This document shows positions 26,044 to 34,640 of a stretch of 64,000 nt of DNA, one piece after another. The notes under the pieces were generated by a model. It made no database searches. It was not told where the DNA came from and saw only the letters and a list, made by a program, of their open reading frames with translations. Positions within the stretch are counted from its first letter, which is position 1; every line of letters begins with the position of its first letter. The DNA lies in contig NZ_JAMBNV010000001.1 of the NCBI RefSeq assembly GCF_023715245.1, positions 1,240,001-1,304,000 on the forward strand, in the 5' to 3' direction. This stretch comes from Sporosarcina luteola (GTDB lineage Bacteria; Bacillota; Bacilli; Bacillales_A; Planococcaceae). Position numbers and translations under genes: made by a program.

Positions 26044-26090
26044 ACAGGCAGTTTCGCCGCCCGTAATGGGTGGGGGAACTGCCTGTTTTA
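26044..26090 (+). terminator. Terminator after the symporter gene
   Basis: ACAGGCAGTT (26044-26053) pairs with AACTGCCTGT (26077-26086), then TTTTATT. Confidence 0.9.
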
Positions 26091-26193
26091 TTATGGTGGT
26101 ATAAATAAGTGAAATATGTAAAGAAGGATTAATGCTAGGTTTGTTGAACTAACCTTAAGTAGGAAACAAAAAGGTGAGTGGGGGGAGTATGTT

Positions 26194-26544
26194 ATGAAGA
26201 TAAAAGGTTTTGGCGGGGTTTTTTTGAGGTCAAAAGATGTAGATCAGTTAAAGAACTGGTATGAAGAAACGCTGGGATTTTCAATGGGTGACTGGAATGG
26301 CGCTATAATTAAACCAGATATAGATAATGAGACGATATTTTCTCTTTTTAAAGAAGAAAATAGCTATTTCCCTGTCGAACAATCTGTTATGCTAAATTTC
26401 CAAGTGGAAAATATAGAAGATTGGATGGAGCACTTCGAAAAAATTGGTGTACCACTTCTAAAAGAACCTGAAAAAAGCGAGTATGGGACCTTTGTTTGGA
26501 TTTCTGACCCTGAAGGAAGATGGATTGAAATTTGGGAGAAATGA
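26194..26544 (+). CDS. Single-domain VOC (glyoxalase/bleomycin-resistance fold) protein
   Basis: 116 residues: FLRSKDVDQLKNWYEETLGF is the first beta-alpha-beta unit (shown in parts as WYEETLGF) and FVWISDPEGRWIEIWE the metal-proximal C-terminus with Glu. The usual first metal His is not obvious (GGVFLRS), so it may be a binding rather than catalytic member. GGGGGAG lies upstream of ATG 26194. It stands alone with its own terminator. Function not predictable. Confidence 0.8.
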   Translation: MKIKGFGGVFLRSKDVDQLKNWYEETLGFSMGDWNGAIIKPDIDNETIFSLFKEENSYFPVEQSVMLNFQVENIEDWMEHFEKIGVPLLKEPEKSEYGTFVWISDPEGRWIEIWEK

Positions 26545-26555
26545 TAATGGTCAAT

Positions 26556-26597
26556 ACAGCCAATTGCCAGAATAACTCTGGCGATTGGCTGTTTATA
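26556..26597 (+). terminator. Terminator after the VOC gene
   Basis: ACAGCCAATTGCCAG (26556-26570) pairs with CTGGCGATTGGCTGT (26578-26592) with one mismatch, then TTTAT. Confidence 0.88.
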
Positions 26598-26642
26598 TTT
26601 ATTGATGGGAAATGTAACGTGATTTTCTGACTGACAAGCATA

Positions 26643-26660
26643 TAGTTTGAATTCGAGATG
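26643..26660. promoter_or_regulatory. MhqR-like operator
   Basis: TAGTTTGAATTCGAGATG matches TATCTCGAATTCGAGATA, the MhqR box of B. subtilis, at 14 of 18 positions, with an intact right half. MhqR represses ring-cleaving dioxygenases such as the one encoded downstream. Confidence 0.55.
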
Positions 26661-26696
26661 CTTTTCTTACATCATAATTAGTTGAGTTATAAAGAA

Positions 26697-26712
26697 AAGC
26701 TTATATAAGCTT
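26697..26712. promoter_or_regulatory. 16-bp perfect palindrome upstream of the dioxygenase gene
   Basis: AAGCTTATATAAGCTT is fully self-complementary without a loop, as in a dimer-binding operator. The binding protein is unknown. Confidence 0.45.
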
Positions 26713-26813
26713 ATGTCGCGTGTTCAAAAAAATAGTAAACAAGAAGTTGCCGAATAGGTGATTTCTTATCTTCTCACTTGTCTAATCAAACGATAAATAG
26801 GAGGAAAAAACTC

Positions 26814-27761
26814 ATGTACAAAATTCCAGGACATCACCACATTTCGATGATCACCAAAAATGCTAGTAAAAACAATCACTTTTATAAAGAAGTACTTGGT
26901 TTACGGCGTGTGAAAATGACGGTCAATCAAGACGATCCGTCAATGTATCACTTATTTTATGGAGACCGAACCGGAAGTCCTGGCACTGAATTATCATTTT
27001 TTGAAATTCCGGTTGTAGGAAGTACGCACCGAGGAACAAATGCCATCACCCGAATCGGATTACTTGTCCCATCCGTTGCTAGCTTATCTTATTGGAAAAC
27101 GCGTCTTGAAGAATTTGATGTACAACATAGTGACATTACAATGTACGCTAATCGTCCCGCTTTACACTTTGAGGATTCAGAAGGCTTGCGGATGGTGCTT
27201 CTTGTGTCAAACAGCGAAAAACCCGAGCACTGGGAAACATGGGGAAAATCAATCGTACCGGAAGAACATCAAATTCAAGGCATGGGTTCAGTTGAAATGA
27301 CTGTGCGGAGACTCGATAAACTTGCAAGTACACTTACAGAAATATTCGGATATTTGGAAGTGTTCCGTACGGAAGAAGAGGCGATATTCCAATCGGTTAA
27401 AGGCGAAGTTTTTGGTGAAATTGTCGTGAAATTTTTAGACGGTCCATCCGAAAAACCTGGACGCGGCAGCATTCATCATTTGGCGGTGCGTGTTAAAGAC
27501 GAAGAAGAGCTTGCATATTGGGATGAACAAGTCCGGGCACGAGGCTTCTATTCATCCGGCATTGTGGACCGCTTCTACTTCAAGAGTTTATATTTCCGCG
27601 AATCAAATGGAATTCTATTTGAAATTGCGACAGACGGACCGGGTTTTACAATCGACGGAAATATTGAAACGCTAGGTGAGAAATTAGACTTGCCGCCGTT
27701 TTTAGAAGAGCGTCGGAATGAAATTGAAGAAAAACTACAACCTATTGAGGAGAATGAATAA
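26814..27761 (+). CDS. Ring-cleaving dioxygenase, VOC family (MhqO/MhqE-like)
   Basis: 315 residues with two VOC modules: IPGHHHISM at the N-terminus (first metal His) and SIHHLAVRVKDE in the second half (about residue 215), followed by SNGILFEIATDGPG with the Glu ligand. This class opens hydroquinone-type rings and protects against quinone stress. ATG 26814 follows AGGAGG; an upstream in-frame start at 26778 lacks a site. The MhqR-like box 155 bases upstream supports induction by quinones. Confidence 0.87.
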   Translation: MYKIPGHHHISMITKNASKNNHFYKEVLGLRRVKMTVNQDDPSMYHLFYGDRTGSPGTELSFFEIPVVGSTHRGTNAITRIGLLVPSVASLSYWKTRLEEFDVQHSDITMYANRPALHFEDSEGLRMVLLVSNSEKPEHWETWGKSIVPEEHQIQGMGSVEMTVRRLDKLASTLTEIFGYLEVFRTEEEAIFQSVKGEVFGEIVVKFLDGPSEKPGRGSIHHLAVRVKDEEELAYWDEQVRARGFYSSGIVDRFYFKSLYFRESNGILFEIATDGPGFTIDGNIETLGEKLDLPPFLEERRNEIEEKLQPIEENE

Positions 27762-27880
27762 TTACAGAAAATCCTTTGTGTGCATGTGAAAAGTTACGTC
27801 ACTTAAAGATTTTTGGAATAGGGACAACTTTACTCGGAATAGATTGATTCAGTACGTATGCATACAAAGGGGAGATTCGT

Positions 27881-28720
27881 ATGTATTGGAACGAAGAGTA
27901 CCAAAGCGGTGGTCCCAACATATCGCCAACGGAGTTTGTGGAACGGTCATTGGAGGAAATCCAGTTCTGGTCAAGAATTATGAAAGAACATTCCTTATTT
28001 CTAAGGCTAGGGTTTCGGTGTGAAGATACACAACTAATCGCAGAAGCAAATCAATTTTATCGTATATTCGAACGAATTGAACAACAGTCGCATGCTTATA
28101 CAAATCAAACAGACCCCCTGACCATCAGAAGGTTCAATTCAGAAGTTCAGATGGCAGCGACGAATATTTACGCTTTTAAACGAAAAGTGTTAGGGTTGAT
28201 CCTATCTTGCCAGTTGCCCGGCGGAAACAACTTCCCGTTATTGGTAGACCATATTAGTAGGGAAGCCAATTATTTCAGGAAGCGACTCATTGAATTAAAT
28301 GAAGGGAAATTAGTGCCGCTTGCAGATGCAATCATCAAAGAGAATGTGTTCTTTTTACGAATTATGGCCGATCATGCAAAATTCATCGGTCATCTACTTG
28401 ATCCTTCGGAAAGAAAGCTCGTCGACATTGCAAGGAATTTCAGCAATGATTTTGATGAATTACTGTTCCAAGCTAGGGATTTAGACGGAATGAGACCGTA
28501 TTCCCAAACCGTTCCCCTGTTGGACCAATTCCTTGATCAAAATCGGGTGTCTGTCGTTTCCCTCCGCGAATTCAAAAAGACGGCCAGAGATTTAATTGAA
28601 GAATGTAAAATAAAGAGTATTATCCATCCGTTATTAGCGGACCATGTTTATCGCGAAGCAGACCATTTCCTAACGATTATCGATTCGTTCGATGCGCATC
28701 TTACTGGGGCCAATGCATAG
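27881..28720 (+). CDS. DUF2935 protein (helical metal-binding-like)
   Basis: 279 residues beginning MYWNEEYQSGGPNISPTEF. Two similar helical halves each carry the pattern E-(I/A)-x-F(W)...H: SLEEIQFWSRIMKEHSLFL in the first, and REANYFRKRL and READHFLTIID in the second. DUF2935 proteins are all-helical with conserved Glu/His suggestive of a di-metal site and are common in Bacilli and Clostridia; no function is known. AAAGGGGAG precedes ATG 27881. Monocistronic with a strong terminator. Confidence 0.85.
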   Translation: MYWNEEYQSGGPNISPTEFVERSLEEIQFWSRIMKEHSLFLRLGFRCEDTQLIAEANQFYRIFERIEQQSHAYTNQTDPLTIRRFNSEVQMAATNIYAFKRKVLGLILSCQLPGGNNFPLLVDHISREANYFRKRLIELNEGKLVPLADAIIKENVFFLRIMADHAKFIGHLLDPSERKLVDIARNFSNDFDELLFQARDLDGMRPYSQTVPLLDQFLDQNRVSVVSLREFKKTARDLIEECKIKSIIHPLLADHVYREADHFLTIIDSFDAHLTGANA

Positions 28721-28729
28721 AAGATGAAA

Positions 28730-28780
28730 AAGGAGGGCGTTAAACTTTGAAAAATCAAAGTTTAATGCCGTCCTTATTTT
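28730..28780. terminator. Bidirectional terminator
   Basis: A stem of about 20 bp (AAGGAGGGCGTTAAACTTTG against CAAAGTTTAATGCCGTCCTT, three mismatches) with a 4-6-base loop and T-run on the plus strand. It separates the DUF2935 gene from the convergent small gene. Confidence 0.92.
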
Positions 28781-28795
28781 AGTTAAGCAATATAT

Positions 28796-28939
28796 TTAAT
28801 TTCCATTATTACAGTAATCAATTACATCCATCAGGAACTGTATATCGGACCGAATTGTAGGCTTTAAGCTATCAGGACATCTGTTAATATCGCTCTCAAG
28901 CTTTTGAACCTCCACTTCGAGTAAAAATAATTCACTCAA
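28796..28939 (-). CDS. Small hypothetical protein, 47 residues
   Basis: On the minus strand TTG 28939 opens a frame MSELFLLEVEVQKLESDINR ending in DYCNNGN. GAGGTGAG (28944-28951, minus) is a strong ribosome site five bases away. The product is a short two-helix protein with two cysteines. It is the size of Spo0E-type phosphatases but lacks their SxxxD motif, so I do not assign it. TATGAT with a TTTGAA 16 bases upstream on the minus strand could be its promoter. Confidence 0.5.
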   Translation of the reverse strand: MSELFLLEVEVQKLESDINRCPDSLKPTIRSDIQFLMDVIDYCNNGN

Positions 28940-29150
28940 AATACTCACCTCTTTATGTTATCATACCCGACTAAAGGCTAGTTCAAACTGTCTATCGATG
29001 CTCGTTTCATAGGATTTTAAAACTAGTTATAGTATACTTATTGAAATGGGTATAAACTATTGTTAGTCATCCAGGATAGTGAATTTCTTGAGCAATGCTC
29101 TTTTATATAGTAGTTGTTATATAGTGTTCATTTAGGAAGGGGCGGTATAG

Positions 29151-30803
29151 ATGGATATGCTTTTTAAGGGGATTACGAGTGATGTATTGAATTCGATACT
29201 AACTTTTAATCCGGATCCTATCTTCCTACTAGGGGAAAAGGGAGAAGTACTTGATGTGAATATAGCGGGTACGAATTTATTCGGATATTCAGCATCCGAA
29301 TGGGTGGACATTAATTTTCAGGACATAATTGCCCCGGAAAATGTGAAATTGGTTGCTGAATTATTCGCTAACACATTGAAAGGGGAATCTAGCTCATATA
29401 ATGTGAGTGCCTATAATAAAGAAGGTGAATTACTTCATTTGTATGTAAAAAACCTCCCTCTCTGTGAAAAGGGTCAGCAACCCCGGAACATAATGGTTGT
29501 CGTAAAAGATGTGACCGAACTAGTCAAAACGAAAGATGAACTTCGAAAAACAGCGGAGAAGTTAATGTTTTTTTATGAGTCATCTGCCGAGGCAATGGAT
29601 ATTATTGACTTGGACGGAAATGTTGTACAGGTGAATAGAGCCTTCGAAGAAATGTATGGATGGAAAGCGGAAGAAATCGTAGGGAGGCCTATGCCGACAA
29701 TACCAGCTAAACAAAGTGAGCAAGTAAAGAGAGACCGTGCACGTGTATTGAATAATGAAAGCATCCGTGGGCTCGAAGTGGAATGTTTGAAGAAGGACGG
29801 AACATTTATTCCGGTCAGTATAACGCTTTCTCCTCTTCATGATGAACATGGCAACATTATCGCTTTTTCCGGTATTTCGCGTGATATTTCAGAAAAGAAA
29901 AGATTTGAAGAGGCCTTGATCCGTAGTGAAGAAAAATACCGTTTAATTGCCGAAAATATGACTGATTTGGTGACAGTCATAGATAAAGACGGGGTGATTG
30001 TCTATGCATCCCCCTCACTAACGCCAGTCCTAGGGTTTCCTTTGGAATATTTCGAAGGGAAGAGTGCTATTGATATAGTGCACCCTGAAGATTTGCCGGA
30101 AGTTGAAGGACATTTCTATTCCTTATTCCAATCGTTGGAATCCGCCGAAATGGAGTTTAGATATAGGCATAAAACGAAAGAATGGATATGGCTTGAAGCA
30201 AAAGGCACTTATTTTGTAGATGAAAAGAACGGTGAAGGTTTTATATTGGTTGTCTCCCGTGTCATCGAAGAAAAAAAGATGATGCGCGAGAAGCTGACGC
30301 AAATGGCTTTTCATGACGAACTGACAGGGTTGCCGAATCGGAGACTTTTTCAGGAAATCATGCGCCAAACTTTGAAGGAAGCAAAACGAAATGAAATAAA
30401 TTGTGCATTACTATATATGGATCTTGATAGATTCAAGTGGGTGAATGATCAGCTTGGTCACTCTGTCGGTGATGAATTACTGAAACAGCTTTCTAAACGA
30501 GTGAGATGCTCACTTCGGGAAAGTGATGTGTTTGCGCGCCAAGGCGGTGATGAGTTCCTCATGCTCCTTCCTGATACAGATGAGAACGAGGCGAAGGCGA
30601 TCAGTAGACGGGTTTTGGACAGCTTGCAGGAAGATTGGCAAATAAGGGGGTATACCTTCACCACCACTTCTAGTATCGGAATCGCCATGTTTCCGCAAGA
30701 CGGAGCTACGATGGACGAGTTACTGACGAATGCGGACAACGCCTTGTACAGGGCGAAGGAAAATGGGCGCAACACATATATAACATACTCAAGTGGATAT
30801 TAA
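29151..30803 (+). CDS. Soluble PAS-PAS-PAS-GGDEF diguanylate cyclase
   Basis: 550 residues without membrane helices. Three PAS domains (about residues 10-120, 135-255, 260-375) are followed by a GGDEF domain with intact GGDEF in ARQGGDEFLML. The inhibitory site RxxD (RESD) lies exactly five residues before it. It should make c-di-GMP from GTP in response to a small ligand or redox signal, with product feedback. AGGAAGGGG before ATG 29151. No EAL domain is attached. Confidence 0.92.
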   Translation: MDMLFKGITSDVLNSILTFNPDPIFLLGEKGEVLDVNIAGTNLFGYSASEWVDINFQDIIAPENVKLVAELFANTLKGESSSYNVSAYNKEGELLHLYVKNLPLCEKGQQPRNIMVVVKDVTELVKTKDELRKTAEKLMFFYESSAEAMDIIDLDGNVVQVNRAFEEMYGWKAEEIVGRPMPTIPAKQSEQVKRDRARVLNNESIRGLEVECLKKDGTFIPVSITLSPLHDEHGNIIAFSGISRDISEKKRFEEALIRSEEKYRLIAENMTDLVTVIDKDGVIVYASPSLTPVLGFPLEYFEGKSAIDIVHPEDLPEVEGHFYSLFQSLESAEMEFRYRHKTKEWIWLEAKGTYFVDEKNGEGFILVVSRVIEEKKMMREKLTQMAFHDELTGLPNRRLFQEIMRQTLKEAKRNEINCALLYMDLDRFKWVNDQLGHSVGDELLKQLSKRVRCSLRESDVFARQGGDEFLMLLPDTDENEAKAISRRVLDSLQEDWQIRGYTFTTTSSIGIAMFPQDGATMDELLTNADNALYRAKENGRNTYITYSSGY

Positions 30804-30811
30804 TTCGATAA

Positions 30812-30850
30812 AAATGACCTTTCATCAATCCAGAGAATTGATGAAAGGCC
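30812..30850. terminator. Hairpin between convergent genes
   Basis: CCTTTCATCAAT (30818-30829) and ATTGATGAAAGG (30837-30848) form a 12-bp stem. The T-run is on the minus strand, so it mainly terminates the carbonic anhydrase gene. Confidence 0.75.
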
Positions 30851-30894
30851 ATCCTTGTATTGGCGCAAGATTTTTCAAGCGATTGAAATCTTCC

Positions 30895-31761
30895 TCAATC
30901 TACTTCATCTACTTCAATTATTTCGCGCTCATTTAAAGGTTGAACAGGACGTTGGTTTTCAGGGAAAATCTCCTGATAAGCTTGAATTTGTTCTTTTGAC
31001 ATTTCAATCGGTTCTACAAAAACAATCCATTTCACCTTCTCTGTGCAAGGTGGTGTCGTCAATGAGCCGTTGTAAGAGTAAGTTGTTTGATTTGAAGGTA
31101 GTAAGGCGTGTAAATCAATAGTTTCATTTAATTCAATATCATTCTCAGTTTCTTTCATAGGAAATGCATCCCAAATAGCTGCAAGTTCTTCGTTTTCTTT
31201 TCCTTCTTTAATCATCAGACCGAGTACTGCAAGCTCACCGTCCGCATCTTGGTGTACCAGATGAAGTTCCATATCCATGTTTTGACCATTGATCTGATGC
31301 TCGCTTGGTGTATGGAAATGAAATTGAGCAAGTTTGTATTCTGTTCCTTCGACGACAATGCTATTGTTTGGTGCTGCTGGATTAGCCTGAATCGAATGAC
31401 CGTTATTTAAGATCGAAAGGTGTGACGGTTCATATTGAATTTCAATGCTATCCAGTTTTTTACTCGTTTTCACTTGTGATGAATCGATATTGATTGGTGA
31501 TTGTTCATTTCCATCTGTACAGGCTGAGTATGCAGGATCCAAATCCCCCCAATGGTCCGGACCTGTTTCTTCATCATAAGACCATTGCATGTTCGCTGTG
31601 TCATCTGACTCCGATGTCTCAATTTCTGTTTTGTCAGTGACAGTTACTTCTTCTTTTTCTGATGTAGTTGTTTCTGTTGTCTCTGTTGCCTGTTCAGAGC
31701 ATGCTCCCAATAACAAGCCTAACGATACAACTACAAACGGATACAAAAATATGTTTTTCAT
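30895..31761 (-). CDS. cah: Alpha-type carbonic anhydrase, lipoprotein
   Basis: 288 residues. A lipobox LLGAC near residue 20 is followed by a Thr/Glu/Ser-rich linker (about residues 22-57) and the catalytic domain: WSYDEETGPDHWG, QSPINID, the zinc histidines in FHFHTPSEH and HLVHQD, and SLTTPPC. It hydrates CO2 at the outer face of the membrane. AGAGGGGG is about 11 bases before the ATG. In ureolytic, carbonate-precipitating Bacillales an external carbonic anhydrase helps supply bicarbonate; whether that applies here is inference. Confidence 0.94.
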   Translation of the reverse strand: MKNIFLYPFVVVSLGLLLGACSEQATETTETTTSEKEEVTVTDKTEIETSESDDTANMQWSYDEETGPDHWGDLDPAYSACTDGNEQSPINIDSSQVKTSKKLDSIEIQYEPSHLSILNNGHSIQANPAAPNNSIVVEGTEYKLAQFHFHTPSEHQINGQNMDMELHLVHQDADGELAVLGLMIKEGKENEELAAIWDAFPMKETENDIELNETIDLHALLPSNQTTYSYNGSLTTPPCTEKVKWIVFVEPIEMSKEQIQAYQEIFPENQRPVQPLNEREIIEVDEVD

Positions 31762-32084
31762 CTTTGGGAATTCCCCCTCTTCCTTAATTTTTTTCTACAC
31801 CGTTACACAAGAAATACTATACTGAAAAAATCCGTCAAAACAAGACAAAAACTGCCAATACGGATCAAATTTGCCAATACAGTTACTTGATACTAAACGT
31901 TTGCAAATAAAAAGGAATGGACATGAGAATTATCCCTTGGTGCTAACTAACTAAGTTCCATTTCGTGGGAACAATAAAATCCAAAGAGTGAAGCTGGTTT
32001 GAGGAAAAATGTATCGAGAAATTTTCAGATATGAACATATATAACAGGGAGTGAATAATTCATTTCCGGTTGGAAAATGCTATA
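31762..32084. other. Intergenic region between cah and ysoA
   Basis: About 320 bases with no gene. On the minus strand TTGACG at about 31835 could be part of the cah promoter, but the -10 is unclear. The AAACGTTT palindrome at about 31897 is only a weak cre resemblance. Nothing else stands out. Confidence 0.4.
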
Positions 32085-32093
32085 TGGTATAGT
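32085..32093 (+). promoter_or_regulatory. Extended -10 of ysoA
   Basis: TG-G-TATAGT 26 bases before the ysoA start, no clear -35. Confidence 0.45.
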
Positions 32094-32118
32094 GGATGGA
32101 TGAAAGAAGGTGAATCCA

Positions 32119-33096
32119 GTGAGACATAGATACGGAAGGCTAATTAAAAAGGATAACATCGTCGTGTTTCCTGGCGCCTTAGAACGACTGATTGAAAAAG
32201 GGTTGGATGCTGTCGAGGATACAGACTACGCAGAAGCTGTGGAGGCCTTCGGACAGGCGTATCATTTCGATCCTGACAACACCCGCATATTAGCGCCATA
32301 CGCGGTTTCTCTCTATGAAACAAAAGATTTTCCTTTGGCGAAAGAAATAGCAACGAAATTATTACATAGCGGAACAACGGAGTATCTGGACGCCATGGAA
32401 TTATATTTAGCAATCAGCATCCAGCTGCAGGATTATGACGAAGTTGAAATGACGATTGAAACCCTCCTCGACGAAGGTATCGTCCCGCCAAATATGGTTA
32501 CTAAATTCAATTACTTACGGGAGTTGAATAATAGGCTATCCTCAAGATACATACGTGAGGAATTGGAACCTCGACAATTGGATGTGTTTACCATGGATGA
32601 ATTCATGGAAGGAACAACAGAAACACAACAGGGGATTCTTGCTTTATTTGAAAACAGGGAATTGGACAAGACGACAAAAAATCTATTATCGCAAATTGTC
32701 GAAAAGGAAAGTTTGCACCCAATCGTCATCACGTACGCGCTTGTCCTCCTGCGCGAATCAGGTTTTGATGGGGAAGTGACGGTCCGGAAGTTTGGGAGGT
32801 CGAAAAGTGTCATCCCTGCGGATTTGGAGCTGCCGAGCCAGGATGATCGTTCCATTGAAGTAGTCAATCAAATCGGCGGACTCTTTGAGAAGGATCCCTC
32901 GCGTATGCAAATGGCTATTGACGCCAGTCTCCGTTACGGTATTATCGCCTACCCATTCTGCTGGGATGGATTCTCCACTTCCGAGGTTGCGGATGCTTAT
33001 ACGCAATACATAGAAAGCATGTTCACGGGGGCACCGGTCAATGCAACGGAGCTGAATTCCTGGATCAGAACTGTTGACCAACAGACGGATAAGTGA
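32119..33096 (+). CDS. ysoA: YsoA-like TPR protein
   Basis: 325 residues. An N-terminal helical-repeat region shows tetratricopeptide patterns (DYAEAVEAFGQAYHFDPDN, then YAVSLYETKDFPLAKEIA, in parts), followed by a longer helical C-terminal domain. No signal peptide. It sits directly before tig, where B. subtilis has ysoA, also a TPR protein of unknown role. GTG 32119 is preferred since AAGGTG ends eight bases before it; GTG 32110 is in frame. Confidence 0.8.
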   Translation: MRHRYGRLIKKDNIVVFPGALERLIEKGLDAVEDTDYAEAVEAFGQAYHFDPDNTRILAPYAVSLYETKDFPLAKEIATKLLHSGTTEYLDAMELYLAISIQLQDYDEVEMTIETLLDEGIVPPNMVTKFNYLRELNNRLSSRYIREELEPRQLDVFTMDEFMEGTTETQQGILALFENRELDKTTKNLLSQIVEKESLHPIVITYALVLLRESGFDGEVTVRKFGRSKSVIPADLELPSQDDRSIEVVNQIGGLFEKDPSRMQMAIDASLRYGIIAYPFCWDGFSTSEVADAYTQYIESMFTGAPVNATELNSWIRTVDQQTDK

Positions 33097-33111
33097 TGAG
33101 CAGTAAATCTG

Positions 33112-33139
33112 TTGAAAGATCGAAAGACTATGATATACT
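33112..33139 (+). promoter_or_regulatory. Promoter of tig
   Basis: TTGAAA (33112-33117), 16 bases, TATACT (33134-33139) with a TG extension at 33131-33132. Confidence 0.75.
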
Positions 33140-33206
33140 GTAAGGGTTGTAAATAGCGTATAAACGTGAGAAAATATACTGGTCATAATGATTCGGAGGT
33201 ATTTAA

Positions 33207-34493
33207 ATGTCTGTTAAATGGGAAAAAGAAGAAGGCAATAAAGGAACACTTACAGTTGAAGTTCCTGCTGAAACAGTGGATGCAGCACTTGATGAGGCTT
33301 TCAAGAAAGTAGTTAAGAAAGTTCAAGCGCCTGGATTCCGTAAAGGGAAAATGCCCCGCAAAATGTTTGAAAGAATGTACGGCGTAGAATCACTTTATAA
33401 CGATGCGCTTGACATCATCCTGCCTGAAGCGTATTCAAATGCGCTTGATGAAGCGGATGTAGAGCCGATCGCTCAACCTGAAATCGAAATCGATGAAATG
33501 GAAAAAGGCAAAACGCTCGTATTCAAAGCACATGTTACATTAAAGCCTGAAGTAAAACTTGGCGACTACAAAGGTCTTGAAGTGACACGTCAGGAAACTG
33601 AAGTGACGGACGAAGAGATCGAAGCACAATTGAAGGATCGTCAAACAGCGTTGGCTGAAATGGTCGTAAAGGAAGACGGTGCTGTTGAAAATGGCGACAC
33701 TGTCAACCTTGATTTCGAAGGATTCGTTGATGGCGAAGCTTTCGAAGGCGGCAAAGCTGAAGGATATGACTTGGAAATCGGAACTGGTTCATTCATTCCA
33801 GGATTCGAAGAACAAGTTGTCGGTATGAAGCAAGGCGAAGAAAAAGATATCGAAGTTTCCTTCCCTGAAGAGTACCACGCTGCAGAATTGGCTGGTAAAC
33901 CGGCTGTATTCAAAGTAAAAGTACATGAAATCAAGTCGAAGGAAGTTCCTGAGCTTGACGATGAGCTTGCAAAGGAAATCGATGAAAGTGTCGAAAGCCT
34001 TGAAGAGCTTCGTACAAAAATGAAAGAACAGACAGCTCAAGAGAAGAAAACTGCTTCTGAAACAGCAATGCGTGACGATCTTGTTGAAGCTGCAGCACGT
34101 AACGCTGAAATCGATATCCCGGAAGTGATGATCGACTCCGAAGTGGATCGCATGATGGACGAATTCGGTCAACGCCTCCAAATGCAAGGTATGAACTTAG
34201 ATTTATACTTCCAATTCTCAGGACAAGATGAAGCTGCATTACGTGCGCAAATGAGAGACGATGCACTCAGCCGCGTTCGCGTTTCATTGACACTTGAAGC
34301 AATCGGAGCTGCTGAAGGCCTTGAAGTTACAGAAGAGGAAATCAACGCAGAGCTAGAGAAGATGTCTGAGCAATTCGGTATGGACGTCGATCAGATTAAG
34401 CAGACATTGGGCGGAACGAAAGTGCTTGAGAACGACTTGCGTTTCAACAAGACTGTTGAATTGCTAGTTGAAAATGCAAAAGTCGCTGAATAA
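33207..34493 (+). CDS. tig: Trigger factor
   Basis: 428 residues, ribosome-associated chaperone and peptidyl-prolyl isomerase. The N-terminal ribosome-binding signature [13 protein letters not shown] is at about residues 43-55, the FKBP-like domain at about 150-245 ([29 protein letters not shown]), and the long helical chaperone domain fills the rest. CGGAGGT precedes ATG 33207. It has its own promoter and terminator; codon use is that of a highly expressed gene. Confidence 0.97.
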   Translation: MSVKWEKEEGNKGTLTVEVPAETVDAALDEAFKKVVKKVQAPGFRKGKMPRKMFERMYGVESLYNDALDIILPEAYSNALDEADVEPIAQPEIEIDEMEKGKTLVFKAHVTLKPEVKLGDYKGLEVTRQETEVTDEEIEAQLKDRQTALAEMVVKEDGAVENGDTVNLDFEGFVDGEAFEGGKAEGYDLEIGTGSFIPGFEEQVVGMKQGEEKDIEVSFPEEYHAAELAGKPAVFKVKVHEIKSKEVPELDDELAKEIDESVESLEELRTKMKEQTAQEKKTASETAMRDDLVEAAARNAEIDIPEVMIDSEVDRMMDEFGQRLQMQGMNLDLYFQFSGQDEAALRAQMRDDALSRVRVSLTLEAIGAAEGLEVTEEEINAELEKMSEQFGMDVDQIKQTLGGTKVLENDLRFNKTVELLVENAKVAE

Positions 34494-34508
34494 TTCTTGA
34501 TGAAAAAT

Positions 34509-34538
34509 ACAAGGTGCGGGTTTCCGTACCTTGTTTTT
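34509..34538 (+). terminator. Terminator after tig
   Basis: ACAAGGT (34509-34515) and ACCTTGT (34528-34534) with inner GCGG/CCGT pairing, then TTTTT. Confidence 0.85.
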
Positions 34539-34586
34539 CATAGGTTAGGATTTTTTGGGCAACTATAGAGGATAAGTTCTAAATAG

Positions 34587-34615
34587 TTGATAAAACCGGG
34601 GGAATCTTGTAAGAT
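34587..34615 (+). promoter_or_regulatory. Promoter of clpX
   Basis: TTGATA (34587-34592), 17 bases, TAAGAT (34610-34615). Confidence 0.6.
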
Positions 34616-34640
34616 TGTCACTTGAATAGGGGTGAGCTTG

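Noticed and set aside
28796..28939. Spo0E-type phosphatase call for the small minus-strand protein
   Set aside because: Length fits, but the SxxxD catalytic motif is absent.
31893..31906. cre site between cah and ysoA
   Set aside because: Only 10 of 14 consensus positions match, and both flanking bases of the left arm are wrong.
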